37,421 nucleotides of DNA from an uncultured Clostridia bacterium (GTDB taxonomy: Bacteria; Bacillota; Clostridia; Christensenellales; CAG-138), in NCBI GenBank assembly GCA_937913075.1, contig CALEPU010000233.1:1-37421 (forward strand), given 5' to 3'. How positions within the stretch are numbered: the stretch's first letter is position 1; each line of letters opens with the position of its first letter. The notes beneath the pieces are model-generated. The model saw nothing but the letters and a program-made list of their open reading frames with translations, made no database searches and was not told the origin of the DNA. Positions 1 through 7,183 of this stretch are shown here, piece by piece. Position numbers and translations under genes: made by a program.

Positions 1-1132
1 CGTCGGAGAAGTACGCGGCAATCGACAAGCTCTCGGGATGCGCGTACACTTCCTGCGGAGTACCGATCTGCACGATCTTTCCCGCGTCCATGATTGCGAT
101 GCGGTCGGAGAGCGAAAGCGCCTCGTAGAGCACCGAACGCCGCACCTGCTTTTTCGTTGCGCCTATCGAGGAAAGCAGACCGAACTGCCTCGTGCGTTCC
201 GAAACGGATATGGAAAACGCGCTGTAAATGAGAGAGACGGAGCCTATGAAAATGAGTACGGAGAGTATTACGGCAAACGCGGTGAGCACATTTGTTATGT
301 TGCCGTATCTTGTTACTCCTTCGAGCATCAAAAGACCGCTGTGCTCCTGCCAGCCGAATTCGGTCAGCGCAGGATGCTCATTCATAAACGGGGTCAAATT
401 CTTTTTAGGCGAAACGAACCTCAACCAGCACTCGTAAACGCCTTCGTATGCCTGCGCCCCGCTCGCCTGCTCGTTATCATCAAGCGTCAGCACGGTATAG
501 CCCGGCGCGGAGAAGGGCTCGAAATCGGGGCGCCGGTAAGTGCCGACGACGGTATACTCCGCCATTCTTACATTCGTAAGCTCCTCCGAATAAACGCCGA
601 AGGAATGCTCCTGATAAAGCACGAAGCCATCCTCCTCTTCAAGCTCGGCAGCGACCCTCTGCCCAATATCGAGCCGCACTGTATCTCCTATATTATAAGC
701 GACGCCGCCGTTTGTCAGCAGGTGCTCGGGTATCAAAAGCTCGCTCCCGTTCTGCGGCAGCCTGCCCTTCGTGAGATGGACGGGCATAGCTTCAAAGAAT
801 TCGGAGTCTGCCGCAAGCACGAATATATACGGCTTGTATTCATTTGCGGAGTCTATCTCCGCGTAGCCTAAATCCTTTGCCGCCGCAACGTACTCCGCTC
901 TCGTATCGGATGCGGCTTCGGCAACGGCCTCGCCCGATACGTGCATGGCGTAGACATGGTAGCTGCCGCTCTGATATACCTCAGCCTCGCGCATATAGTT
1001 ATAGAGGCTGGTGCATATCGTTATTACCGCGGTGAACATGGCGGTCGAGAGTATTATGCCGATAACGGTCACGGCAGTTCGCACGCGGTTGAGCTTTAAT
1101 TCGCGCGAGGTGACGCGGTTCATTATATTCAT
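1..1132 (-). CDS. FtsX/MacB-like ABC permease, 3'-partial, fused in frame to an ABC ATPase C-terminal piece
   Basis: The frame starts at ATG 1132, nine bases past the ATPase stop, with a GAGGTG ribosome site, and stays open to the window edge (377 codons). The N-terminus has one membrane segment (about residues 16-38), then a long extracytoplasmic domain. A second membrane segment is followed by the typical FtsX cytoplasmic loop (ERTRQFGLL, SIGATKKQ). This is the membrane subunit expected beside the ATPase at 1141-1821, and by family would export or remove lipophilic or peptide substrates. Oddity: after LYEALSL the frame continues as SDRIAIMDAGKIVQIGTP and EVYAHP, typical of the C-terminal end of a sugar/polyamine-type ABC ATPase, not a permease. 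The permease's remaining helices are absent. The junction lies at about 109-124. It may be a real fusion or an assembly chimera. Confidence 0.75.
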   Translation of the reverse strand, partial: MNIMNRVTSRELKLNRVRTAVTVIGIILSTAMFTAVITICTSLYNYMREAEVYQSGSYHVYAMHVSGEAVAEAASDTRAEYVAAAKDLGYAEIDSANEYKPYIFVLAADSEFFEAMPVHLTKGRLPQNGSELLIPEHLLTNGGVAYNIGDTVRLDIGQRVAAELEEEDGFVLYQEHSFGVYSEELTNVRMAEYTVVGTYRRPDFEPFSAPGYTVLTLDDNEQASGAQAYEGVYECWLRFVSPKKNLTPFMNEHPALTEFGWQEHSGLLMLEGVTRYGNITNVLTAFAVILSVLIFIGSVSLIYSAFSISVSERTRQFGLLSSIGATKKQVRRSVLYEALSLSDRIAIMDAGKIVQIGTPQEVYAHPESLSIAAYFSD

Positions 1133-1140
1133 AACGCACC

Positions 1141-1821
1141 TCAGCCCAACCGCTCGTCCTTTGTTATGCGCCCGTCCTCTATGGCGATGATGCGCTTTGC
1201 CCTGAGCGCTATGCTCTCGTCATGGGTTATGACTATCAGGGTCTGACCGTACTCCTTGTTGAACATCTTTAAGAGATTTACTATCTGCTGGCTGTTTTGG
1301 GAGTCGAGGTTGCCCGTGGGCTCATCGGCTAAAACAATGCTCGGCGTGTTCATGAGCGCTCTGCCGATGGACACTCTCTGCTGCTGTCCGCCGGAAAGCT
1401 GGTTAGGCAGATGGTTCCTGCGATCCTTGAGCTCCAGGATATCAAGCAGCTCGTCAAGCCTCTGCTCGTTGACCTTTCTTCCGTCGAGCAGCACGGGCAG
1501 AGTCATATTCTCGGCAACGTTCAAAACCGGTATCAGATTATAAAACTGGTAGATAAGCCCAACGTCGCGCCTGCGGAATATGGCAAGCCTTTCGTCGCTG
1601 CCGGCGTAAACGTCCGTACCGTTGAGATAGACGTGACCCGAGGTGGGTCTGTCGACTCCGCCCAGTATATGCAGGAGCGTGGATTTGCCGCTGCCGGAGG
1701 GACCCACGATCGCAACAAAATCGCCTTTTTCAACGCTGAAGCTGACGCCGTCCAGCGCACGCACGGTGTTGTCGCCCGTGCCGTAGACCTTTCGGAGGTC
1801 TTCCACCTTTAATATTTCCAT
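1141..1821 (-). CDS. ABC transporter ATP-binding protein (LolD/MacB/BceA type)
   Basis: This 226-aa protein is a complete cytoplasmic ATPase subunit of normal family length. It has Walker A GPSGSGKST at residues 40-48, the signature LSGGQ at 142-146, Walker B with catalytic acids D166-E167 followed by PTGNLDS, and the switch histidine H200. The PTGNLDS D-loop and short length are typical of ATPases that pair with FtsX-like permeases in lipoprotein release, macrolide export or bacitracin/peptide resistance. It is followed after nine bases by the permease. Upstream is a two-component system on the same strand. A promoter with an OmpR-type repeat box lies in the gap, so induction by that system is the natural inference. 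The substrate cannot be told. Confidence 0.92.
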   Translation of the reverse strand: MEILKVEDLRKVYGTGDNTVRALDGVSFSVEKGDFVAIVGPSGSGKSTLLHILGGVDRPTSGHVYLNGTDVYAGSDERLAIFRRRDVGLIYQFYNLIPVLNVAENMTLPVLLDGRKVNEQRLDELLDILELKDRRNHLPNQLSGGQQQRVSIGRALMNTPSIVLADEPTGNLDSQNSQQIVNLLKMFNKEYGQTLIVITHDESIALRAKRIIAIEDGRITKDERLG

Positions 1822-1864
1822 AATACCTCTCCCTTTTCATGCTTAGTATCAGGTTTATGGCGTA

Positions 1865-1909
1865 ATTATAGCCTGTCAAGGTGACAGGCGGGTGACTGCA
1901 AGATTACAG
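1865..1909 (-). promoter_or_regulatory. Regulated promoter of the ABC transporter operon
   Basis: On the minus strand a perfect TATAAT lies at 1870-1865. Upstream are three direct repeats, CTGTAA, CAGTCA and CTGTCA, spaced exactly 11 bp apart (1909-1904, 1898-1893, 1887-1882). No good -35 hexamer is present at the right distance, and the repeats occupy that place. This is the usual layout of a promoter activated by an OmpR/PhoB-type regulator. The last repeat is also part of an 8-bp perfect inverted repeat (GCCTGTCA/TGACAGGC). The adjacent response regulator is the obvious candidate protein. Confidence 0.6.
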
Positions 1910-1926
1910 TTCTGTCACAATAGCTT

Positions 1927-2925
1927 TTACAAGACCGATTTATAGATGCGAACGGTGAATTTTGCGCCGCCCTCAGCGGCGTTTTCGGCTTTAACGGAGC
2001 CGTTATGCTTTGAGACGATCGTTCGGCACAGCGCAAGACCGATGCCGACGCTGCCCTCTTTTGAGTTGCCGCCCTTATAAAAGCGCTCAAAAATATGGGG
2101 AAGGTCCTCCTTGGCGATACCTGCGCCGGTATCCCTGACTGTTATCTCGGAATAGAGCGGGTTTTCATGCGCTTTAATATAGATGCTGCCGTTTTGCATA
2201 TGCTCCGAGCAGTTTTTGATAATATTGGCAAGCGCCTCCGAAAGCCATGAAGGATCGCAGTACACGCTGCCGGAAGCCTCGACCTCCGCCCGCTGACCCG
2301 AAAGCTCCATCAATATCGCCACCGGCTCCAACGCCTCGGATATGACCTCGGCAATCGGGACCTGTCTCATGCTCATGGAGACGGAATCGGCGTCCAGCCT
2401 CGCAAGCTTTAACAAGGACGATATCAGCCTGTCGATCCGAGAAAGCTGACGGTGCATATCGCGTATGCCCTCTGCTCGCTTCTCCTCTGTAATATCGGGC
2501 TTGGCAAGCGCTGCAAGCAGCAAATTCATCGCGGTGAGCGGGGTGCGTATCTGGTGCGAGATATCGGCAATGGAGTCGGCAAGGAGCTGCTTGTCATTTT
2601 TCAGCTCGCCCGCCTGCTCGCGCAGCTTGACGGTGAGCTTTGCAAGCTCATTCTGCAATATGGCAAGCTCGCCCTCGGTGTAGAGCGAAAGGTCTATCCC
2701 CTCCGCTCCTGCAAGTATTCGGTCGAGGCTGTTTGACAGCTCCGCCATGCTGCGGTAACGCCTTGCGGCGGCTATCAAAAAAACCGCCATGGAGCAAAGC
2801 ATAAGCAACGCGCAAACTACTGCGCAGCGCGTATCTAAAAAAAGGCAAACGCATACAGCCGCCGCGCCGCAAAGCAGCATTGCGGCACACACACGCCGTA
2901 TCTCCTTGTTTTTAAAAAGCTTCAT
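1927..2925 (-). CDS. Two-component sensor histidine kinase with short membrane sensor
   Basis: This is a 332-aa membrane kinase. Two hydrophobic segments (about residues 12-30 and 33-54) have almost no loop between them, so there is no extracytoplasmic sensor domain. That is the intramembrane-sensing form common in kinases that guard peptide-export ABC transporters. Next come a linker/HAMP-like stretch, the HisKA H-box SHQIRTPL (phosphorylated H124), the N-box with NIIKNCSEH, the G1 box DTGAGI, the F-box FERFYKG and the G2 box GIGLALC. It overlaps the upstream regulator gene by four bases (ATGA), so the two are translationally coupled. Neighbourhood suggests it controls the ABC transporter. 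Confidence 0.93.
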   Translation of the reverse strand: MKLFKNKEIRRVCAAMLLCGAAAVCVCLFLDTRCAVVCALLMLCSMAVFLIAAARRYRSMAELSNSLDRILAGAEGIDLSLYTEGELAILQNELAKLTVKLREQAGELKNDKQLLADSIADISHQIRTPLTAMNLLLAALAKPDITEEKRAEGIRDMHRQLSRIDRLISSLLKLARLDADSVSMSMRQVPIAEVISEALEPVAILMELSGQRAEVEASGSVYCDPSWLSEALANIIKNCSEHMQNGSIYIKAHENPLYSEITVRDTGAGIAKEDLPHIFERFYKGGNSKEGSVGIGLALCRTIVSKHNGSVKAENAAEGGAKFTVRIYKSVL

Positions 2926-3593
2926 TCGCCGAGCCTGTATCCCATGCTTCGCACTGTTTTTATTATGATCGGATCGCGCGGATCGTCCTCAAGCTTGTCC
3001 CTCAGTCTTTTTATATAGACCGTGAGCGTGTTGTCGTTTACAAAGTCGCCGCCCGCATCCCAAATATAAGCGAGGAGCTGTGCTCTTGTTAAAGTCCTGC
3101 CCCTGTTATTGATCAGGGCGAGCAGCAGCCTGTATTCCAGCGCAGAGAGGAATACCTCTTCTCCGTTTTTTGTAACTGCCGCTTTTTCGATATCGACCCT
3201 GACGCCGCCCATTTCAAATGTCTGCTGTGCCTTGCCGTACCTGCGGAGCACCGTGCGCATACGCGATACAAGCTCCCTCGGTCGGAATGGCTTTGCTATA
3301 TAGTCGTCCGCGCCAAGCTCCAAGCCTGCAACGACGCTGTGCTCGTCGCCCGAGGCAGTAAGGAATATCACAGGGATATCACGCATGCCCTTTATCGCGG
3401 AGCAGACAACGAACCCGCTGCCGTCGCCGAGGGCGATATCCAGCAGCACTATATCGATCTCGTTTTCGGAAAAGAGCTTTATTGCCCGCTCCTGCCCATT
3501 GGCTGTCAGGCACAAAAAGCCCTCTCCCGCAAGATAATCCGAAAGCGCCTTTACTATTGCGCCGTCATCCTCAACTATCAATACACGCGTCAT
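2922..3593 (-). CDS. OmpR-family response regulator
   Basis: This 223-aa protein has a receiver domain with acidic pocket D9/D10, phosphoacceptor D52 (VLLDI), T79 and K101 (AKPF). A winged-helix DNA-binding domain follows over about residues 125-221, with the typical IKRLRDKLE recognition region and the KTVRSMGYRL wing. It acts as the cytoplasmic transcription factor partner of the kinase whose start codon overlaps its stop. Its likely targets are the 11-bp-spaced repeats ahead of the ABC operon and possibly its own promoter. The order regulator-kinase-ATPase-permease on one strand is typical of VncRS/Vex and Bce-like modules. Confidence 0.93.
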   Translation of the reverse strand: MTRVLIVEDDGAIVKALSDYLAGEGFLCLTANGQERAIKLFSENEIDIVLLDIALGDGSGFVVCSAIKGMRDIPVIFLTASGDEHSVVAGLELGADDYIAKPFRPRELVSRMRTVLRRYGKAQQTFEMGGVRVDIEKAAVTKNGEEVFLSALEYRLLLALINNRGRTLTRAQLLAYIWDAGGDFVNDNTLTVYIKRLRDKLEDDPRDPIIIKTVRSMGYRLGE

Positions 3594-3618
3594 TTTCCTT
3601 CCCTCGCTCAGGCATGTG

Positions 3619-3655
3619 CTGACTATATTATATCGTCAGCCGAGCGTTATTTCAA
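3619..3655 (-). promoter_or_regulatory. Promoter of the two-component operon
   Basis: Minus strand: -35 TTGAAA (3655-3650), a 17-bp spacer, and -10 TATAAT (3632-3627). The start codon of the regulator follows about 30 bp later. The -35 overlaps the stop codon of the sigma-factor gene. The -10 lies inside an inverted repeat, GCTGAC(N11)GTCAGC at 3619-3641, which could be an operator or could serve as the weak end of the sigma-factor transcript. Confidence 0.65.
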
Positions 3656-4365
3656 GGCATACGCGGCAGCCCCTCGCGCGAAAGCGCCTTTTGCAGACCT
3701 TCCAGCGCCTTTTTCTCGATACGCGAAACATAGGATCTTGATATGCCGAGCCTTTTGCCGACCTCTCTTTGTGGCAGCGGGTCGCCGCCGTCGAGCCCGA
3801 AGCGCAGTATTATCACCTGCTTCTCCCGCTCATCGCGCACAGCATCCACGACCCTGCGCATACGCTCGATATCTATTCGGCGCTCAACGTCCTCGGCGAC
3901 GTCGCCTTCCGCGCTCAAAACGTCGCCAACGGTTATTTCGTTGCCGTCACGGTCGCAGCCTATGGGCTCTTCAAGGCTCACCTCCCCCGTCCTCTTGCGC
4001 TCCTGCCGCAGTGCCATCAATATTTCATTTTCGATACAGCGTCCGGCATAGGCGGCGAGCGACTTGCCGCGTGATGGGCTGAAAGTATTGACCGCCTTTA
4101 TAAGTCCAATGGAGCCTATTGAGATGAGGTCGTCGATATCCCTGCCGTGACGGTACTTTTTGGCTATATGGGCAACGAGACGCAGGTTATGCTCGATGAG
4201 CGTATCGCGCACGGCTGCACGGTCTTTTTCGTCGCCGCCTAAAAGAATGGCGGTCAGCCTCTCCTCCTCGGAAGGGTCGAGCTTTTTAGGCAGACCGCTG
4301 CGCTCGTGCACGCATCCGGCAAAAACAAAAATGCTCCTCAAAAAATCCCACAACGCAGCCAGCAT
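3652..4365 (-). CDS. sigK: RNA polymerase sporulation sigma factor, SigK-like
   Basis: This is a 237-aa sigma-70 family factor. Region 2 carries HNLRLVAHIAKKY, DLISIGSIGLIKAVNTF and the core/-10 binding block RCIENEILMALR. Region 4 (about residues 170-230) ends in the helix-turn-helix GISRSYVSRIEKKAL. The IENEI and SRSYVSRIEKKAL blocks are characteristic of the mother-cell sporulation factors SigE and SigK. The N-terminal stretch with a hydrophobic pro-sequence-like segment (WDFLRSIFVFAG), followed by LPKKLDPSEEE, fits SigK better than SigE. By family it directs late mother-cell genes during sporulation after proteolytic removal of the pro-sequence. The gene is intact, not interrupted by a skin-like element. 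SigE remains an alternative. Confidence 0.8.
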   Translation of the reverse strand: MLAALWDFLRSIFVFAGCVHERSGLPKKLDPSEEERLTAILLGGDEKDRAAVRDTLIEHNLRLVAHIAKKYRHGRDIDDLISIGSIGLIKAVNTFSPSRGKSLAAYAGRCIENEILMALRQERKRTGEVSLEEPIGCDRDGNEITVGDVLSAEGDVAEDVERRIDIERMRRVVDAVRDEREKQVIILRFGLDGGDPLPQREVGKRLGISRSYVSRIEKKALEGLQKALSREGLPRMP

Positions 4366-4394
4366 AACTTATTGCCTCCCAATTATACTGGCAA

Positions 4395-4423
4395 ATAATA
4401 TGCGGCATTTTGCCGAAAAATGC
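4395..4423 (-). promoter_or_regulatory. Possible SigE-type promoter of sigK
   Basis: On the minus strand CATATTAT (4402-4395) matches a sigma-E/sigma-K style -10 (CATAnnnT). GCATTTT (4423-4417) resembles the sigma-E -35, with a 14-bp spacer, as expected if sigK is turned on by SigE. A perfect TATAAT also lies just before the ribosome site (about 4384), so a housekeeping start cannot be excluded. The spacer contains the inverted repeat CGGCA/TGCCG. Confidence 0.35.
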
Positions 4424-4540
4424 GGGTGGTGCAGGCATTGTGGTCTTGACCTTATACTTTTAATGCTGTTCTTTTCAATGATTATATCTTCAAAGCAAAT
4501 GCAAGCAGCTGTTGCATTAAGTATTTATTTGAGGCAAAGC

Positions 4541-4672
4541 TCATAAAAACAAACATGGTGCAATTTTGAACGAGCCATATTGATCTCCATCATCCGCGAT
4601 AAGACCTCTCTCAATAAGCTCAACGAGAATGCGGACGTCGGCAAGGACGCCGTCTATCCCGCGCCCTTTGGA
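4541..4672 (-). pseudogene. Possible C-terminal gene remnant
   Basis: A 44-codon minus-strand frame ends at the TGA complementary to 4541-4543. It reads like protein (GVLADVRILVELIERG, then GDQYGSFKIAPC), with amphipathic helix periodicity. It has no start codon and an in-frame stop immediately upstream. Just upstream, a different frame also looks protein-like (TAYFNNASDMVKRYL), suggesting a decayed, frameshifted gene end. The family is not recognised, and chance cannot be ruled out. Confidence 0.25.
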
Positions 4673-4720
4673 TTAAGTACCTTTTGACCATATCGCTCGC
4701 GTTGTTGAAATATGCCGTGT

Positions 4721-4749
4721 TTGCAAACAGGGGAACGGCATGGTATAAT
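4721..4749 (+). promoter_or_regulatory. Sigma-A promoter of the DUF362 gene
   Basis: -35 TTGCAA (4721-4726), 17-bp spacer, -10 TATAAT (4744-4749). The transcript would start near 4757, about 25 bases before the TTG start codon of the gene at 4780. Confidence 0.75.
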
Positions 4750-4779
4750 TGCGTAAAATCCATATAAGGGGTGAGATAA

Positions 4780-5892
4780 TTGAGCTCTGAGGTTTATTTT
4801 ACCGACATGCACGTTGACATGAGCGACAGCCTGCTGGAAAAATTCCTGCGGCTTATAAAGGCTGCGGGCATTGACAGCATAGATTTCAAGGACAAATACG
4901 TTGCGGTAAAGCTGCATTTCGGTGAGGTCGGCAACATGGCGTTCCTGCGCCAGCAGTATGCGCGCGTGCTCTGCGACCACATAAAGCAGAGAGGCGGCAA
5001 GCCCTTCCTTACCGACTGCAACACTCTCTACATCGGCTACCGCAACAACGCGCTCGACCATCTTGACGCCGCATATATGAACGGCTACAATCCTCTCGCA
5101 ACCGGCGTGCACACTATAATCGCCGACGGTCTGAGAGGCACGGACGAGCGGCTTATCCCCGTTGAGGGCGGCGAATACATAAAAGAAGCGAAGATCGGCG
5201 CCGCCATTGCCGAGGCGGATATCATTATTTCGCTCACACATTTCAAGGGACACGTAAACGCCGGCTTCGGCGGAGCTTTGAAGAATATCGGCATGGGCGC
5301 AGGCTCTAAGAAGGGTAAAATGGAAATGCACTCCAGCGGCACTCCGCGGATCAACACGAAGAAGTGCATCGGCTGCGGTATGTGCGTCAGGAACTGCAAC
5401 AACGACGGTGTGCACGTTATCGAGCGAAAAGCCGTTATCGACGAGGAGCATTGCCTCGGATGCGGCTACTGCATCGCCTACTGTCCCAAGGGCGCTATAA
5501 TGACCAAGTGGGACGAAGCAAAGCCCGTGATGAACAAAAAGATCGCCGAGTACACAAAGGCGGTGCTTGCCGGCAAGCCATCCTTCCATATCAGCATGGT
5601 AATTGACGTTTCGCCCGAGTGCGACTGCGACAGCTGTAACGATATTCCCGTGGTGCCTGACGTTGGCATGTTTGCCTCTTTCGATCCCGTCGCTATAGAT
5701 CAAGCCTGCGTGGACAAGGTAAACTCCTCCCCCATCGTCCCCGGCAGCGCAGCCGACGCTCCCGGCAAACACGAGGGTCATAACGACGTGTTCCGCCTCG
5801 TCCATCCCGATACCGATTGGGCGGCAGGGCTCGCCCATGGCGAGAAGATAGGTATCGGTACGAGGGAATATGAGCTTGTGAACGTGAAATAA
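4780..5892 (+). CDS. DUF362 domain protein with two [4Fe-4S] ferredoxin motifs
   Basis: This 370-aa protein starts at TTG 4780, set by the ribosome site AAGGGGTGAG (4765-4774). Residues about 30-180 and 255-350 form the DUF362-type domain (KLHFGE, HFKGH and GFGGALKNIGMG are recognisable). In between is a bacterial ferredoxin insert with cysteines 196/199/202/206 and 225/228/231/235 in the CxxCxxCxxxC pattern, ending in CP for the second cluster. It should be a soluble iron-sulfur protein of anaerobes. Such proteins are common in Clostridia but the reaction is not established. It is a single-gene unit, convergent with the zinc-ribbon gene and separated from it by a shared terminator. Confidence 0.9.
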   Translation: MSSEVYFTDMHVDMSDSLLEKFLRLIKAAGIDSIDFKDKYVAVKLHFGEVGNMAFLRQQYARVLCDHIKQRGGKPFLTDCNTLYIGYRNNALDHLDAAYMNGYNPLATGVHTIIADGLRGTDERLIPVEGGEYIKEAKIGAAIAEADIIISLTHFKGHVNAGFGGALKNIGMGAGSKKGKMEMHSSGTPRINTKKCIGCGMCVRNCNNDGVHVIERKAVIDEEHCLGCGYCIAYCPKGAIMTKWDEAKPVMNKKIAEYTKAVLAGKPSFHISMVIDVSPECDCDSCNDIPVVPDVGMFASFDPVAIDQACVDKVNSSPIVPGSAADAPGKHEGHNDVFRLVHPDTDWAAGLAHGEKIGIGTREYELVNVK

Positions 5893-5903
5893 CAGGATAA
5901 AAC

Positions 5904-5937
5904 AAAAGAGAGCTTCCCGCAAGGGCGCTCTCTTTTC
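5904..5937. terminator. Bidirectional rho-independent terminator
   Basis: The stem AAAGAGAGC/GCTCTCTTT encloses a loop of about 11 bases, with an A-run on the left and a T-run on the right. It lies between two convergent genes and can end both transcripts. Confidence 0.8.
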
Positions 5938-5947
5938 ATAATTAAAA

Positions 5948-6700
5948 TCACTGCTTTTCGGGATAATACTTCCTCCGCGAGCAGAACAGGGCTATTGTAT
6001 ATGCCGCGGCGGCAAAGAGGTCGGCGACAGCGGAGACTATCATATAGATGCCCATCCTGCGCTCCATACCGCCGTAACTGAGCCTTCGCCAATCAAAGCC
6101 GAAAAAGTTGGTGAAGAAGCCGATCAGGGCTATCACGAGGAATATTATGGCGATAACGACCGTGCGGGGCTTGGCGGCGGTGCCGACGGTATAGAGCACC
6201 GTCGGCAGCAGCGTAAACAGCAGGAAGGTTGTAAGCTGGCTGCGGAAAATGCCGCTGCTCGCGCCGTTATTCGCAAGCATGATCAATGATAAGACAGCCG
6301 CCAGCAGGGCGATCCAGCGCGGTATGGCGGTGACTACGGGAACGCGCCTTGTGGGTACGAAGAAGAGTATCATTGCCAGAAGCGGGACGAAAACATTGAT
6401 CGCAGTCTGAAAGACTATACCGCCGAGGTTCACGCCGAAGTAGCGCATGTTGCCGATATCCAACACTTGCGCCGCAATATACAGGACGAGCGCGACCGCC
6501 ATCAGTATGCCGATGACGGGCGGCCAAGTAATCCGCGATACGGTGGGCTGATCCACACGTTGATGCTGAGTATAGCCCTGCGGGGGCATATTGGCAGCGG
6601 CATACTGCCCGGGAGCGGGAGCCGCGTTCAGCATATTGCCGCAGTTGCCGCAGAATTTAGCGCCATCGGGAAGCGCGGCGCCGCATTTCTTACAATACAT
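5948..6700 (-). CDS. Zinc-ribbon multi-spanning membrane protein
   Basis: This is a 250-aa protein. The N-terminus is a zinc-ribbon knuckle pair (YCKKCG at C3/C6 and FCGNCG at C17/C20). A short Pro/Gln-rich linker follows, then about six hydrophobic segments (near residues 62-82, 90-113, 126-145, 155-175, 180-202, 214-238). The architecture is a cytoplasmic metal-binding tip on a membrane bundle. Many Firmicutes have such zinc-ribbon membrane proteins of unknown role. It is monocistronic with its own promoter at 6751-6779. Function is not assigned. Confidence 0.75.
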   Translation of the reverse strand: MYCKKCGAALPDGAKFCGNCGNMLNAAPAPGQYAAANMPPQGYTQHQRVDQPTVSRITWPPVIGILMAVALVLYIAAQVLDIGNMRYFGVNLGGIVFQTAINVFVPLLAMILFFVPTRRVPVVTAIPRWIALLAAVLSLIMLANNGASSGIFRSQLTTFLLFTLLPTVLYTVGTAAKPRTVVIAIIFLVIALIGFFTNFFGFDWRRLSYGGMERRMGIYMIVSAVADLFAAAAYTIALFCSRRKYYPEKQ

Positions 6701-6750
6701 TTTTCCTCCTTCTGCGCCAAAAGCTGCGCATGCTGCAAATCTACGCGCCT

Positions 6751-6779
6751 ATTTTATCACCCCGCAAGCACGCAGTCAA
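6751..6779 (-). promoter_or_regulatory. Sigma-A promoter of the zinc-ribbon gene
   Basis: Minus strand: TTGACT (6779-6774), 17-bp spacer, TAAAAT (6756-6751). It lies about 50 bp ahead of the start codon, which has an AAGGAGG ribosome site. Confidence 0.65.
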
Positions 6780-6878
6780 TCAGGAAAACAGGCGTGCTCC
6801 GCCCCCTCTGTTCGGTTTTTTCGGCAAAGGTGCAAAAAATATATTTAAGCTGAAAGCCTGATTTTATCGGTTCGGGTA

Positions 6879-6907
6879 GTGACACCGCCGCAAAAATCTG
6901 TTATAAT
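6879..6907 (+). promoter_or_regulatory. Promoter of the tRNA pair
   Basis: GTGACA (6879-6884), 17-bp spacer, TATAAT (6902-6907). The predicted start is only about 8 bases before tRNA-Thr, as is usual for tRNA operons. Confidence 0.7.
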
Positions 6908-6921
6908 AACTAACTGTGCAA

Positions 6922-6997
6922 GCCAATGTAGCTCAGTTGGTAGAGCAGCGCATTCGTAATGCGCAGGTCCAGGGTTCGAGTCCCTGCATTGGCTCCA
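6922..6997 (+). tRNA. tRNA-Thr (anticodon CGT)
   Basis: A 76-nt cloverleaf. The acceptor stem GCCAATG/CATTGGC is perfect, and the CCA end is encoded. The anticodon stem GCGCA/TGCGC frames the loop TTCGTAA with anticodon CGT, which reads ACG codons. The T-loop TTCGAGT is standard. Confidence 0.96.
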
Positions 6998-7007
6998 TCT
7001 TTTTTAT

Positions 7008-7037
7008 GAGCGGAGTGAGCCTTTGGCTTAGCCGCTC
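7008..7037 (+). other. Strong hairpin between the two tRNAs
   Basis: GAGCGG (7008-7013) pairs with CCGCTC (7032-7037), and the inner TGAGCC pairs with GGCTTA, around a 3-base loop. No T-run follows it directly, so it is more likely a processing structure in the tRNA precursor than a terminator. A short T-run precedes it (6999-7005). Confidence 0.5.
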
Positions 7038-7056
7038 GATTAGTTAAAGGACATAT

Positions 7057-7133
7057 CGGGGTGTAGCGCAGTTCGGTAGCGCGCCTGGTTCGGGACCAGG
7101 AGGTCGCGAGTTCAAATCTCGCCGCTCCGACCA
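7057..7133 (+). tRNA. tRNA-Pro (anticodon CGG), phage integration target
   Basis: A 77-nt cloverleaf with the CGGGGTG 5' acceptor strand typical of bacterial tRNA-Pro and an encoded CCA. The anticodon stem CCTGG/CCAGG frames the loop TTCGGGA with anticodon CGG, which reads CCG. Its 3' part, from the anticodon loop to CCA, is the 45-bp att core repeated at 36673-36717. The 3' half now present was therefore supplied by the integrated element, and the tRNA remains intact. Confidence 0.96.
7089..7133 (+). repeat. attL core (45 bp)
   Basis: Identical over 45 bases to 36673-36717. It covers the anticodon loop to the CCA end of tRNA-Pro. Similarity continues at lower level into the terminator hairpins just beyond both copies. 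Confidence 0.95.
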
Positions 7134-7134
7134 A

Positions 7135-7178
7135 CAAAAAAGCCTTGATTTTCAAAAGAAAATCGGGGCTTCTTTTTT
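7135..7178. terminator. Bidirectional terminator between tRNA-Pro and int
   Basis: A 14-bp stem (7140-7153 with 7158-7171, two G-T pairs) with loop AAAA, then TTTTTT at 7173-7178 on the plus strand and an A-run at 7135-7140 that serves as the T-run for the minus strand. It ends both the tRNA transcript and the leftward integrase transcript. Confidence 0.85.
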
Positions 7179-7183
7179 ATTCT

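Larger units (their letters stand above)
4366..4779. other. 414-bp intergenic region between sigK and the DUF362 gene
   Basis: This stretch holds the upstream region of sigK (4366-4423), an AT-rich segment (about 4430-4540) in which nothing is recognised, a possible gene remnant on the minus strand (4541-4672), and the promoter of the rightward gene (4721-4749). No complete gene is seen. Confidence 0.6.

Noticed and set aside
4654..5922. Long minus-strand open frame (422 codons) opposite the DUF362 gene
   Set aside because: It is the antisense of a gene with two perfect ferredoxin motifs; its own translation has no recognisable domain and no ribosome site.
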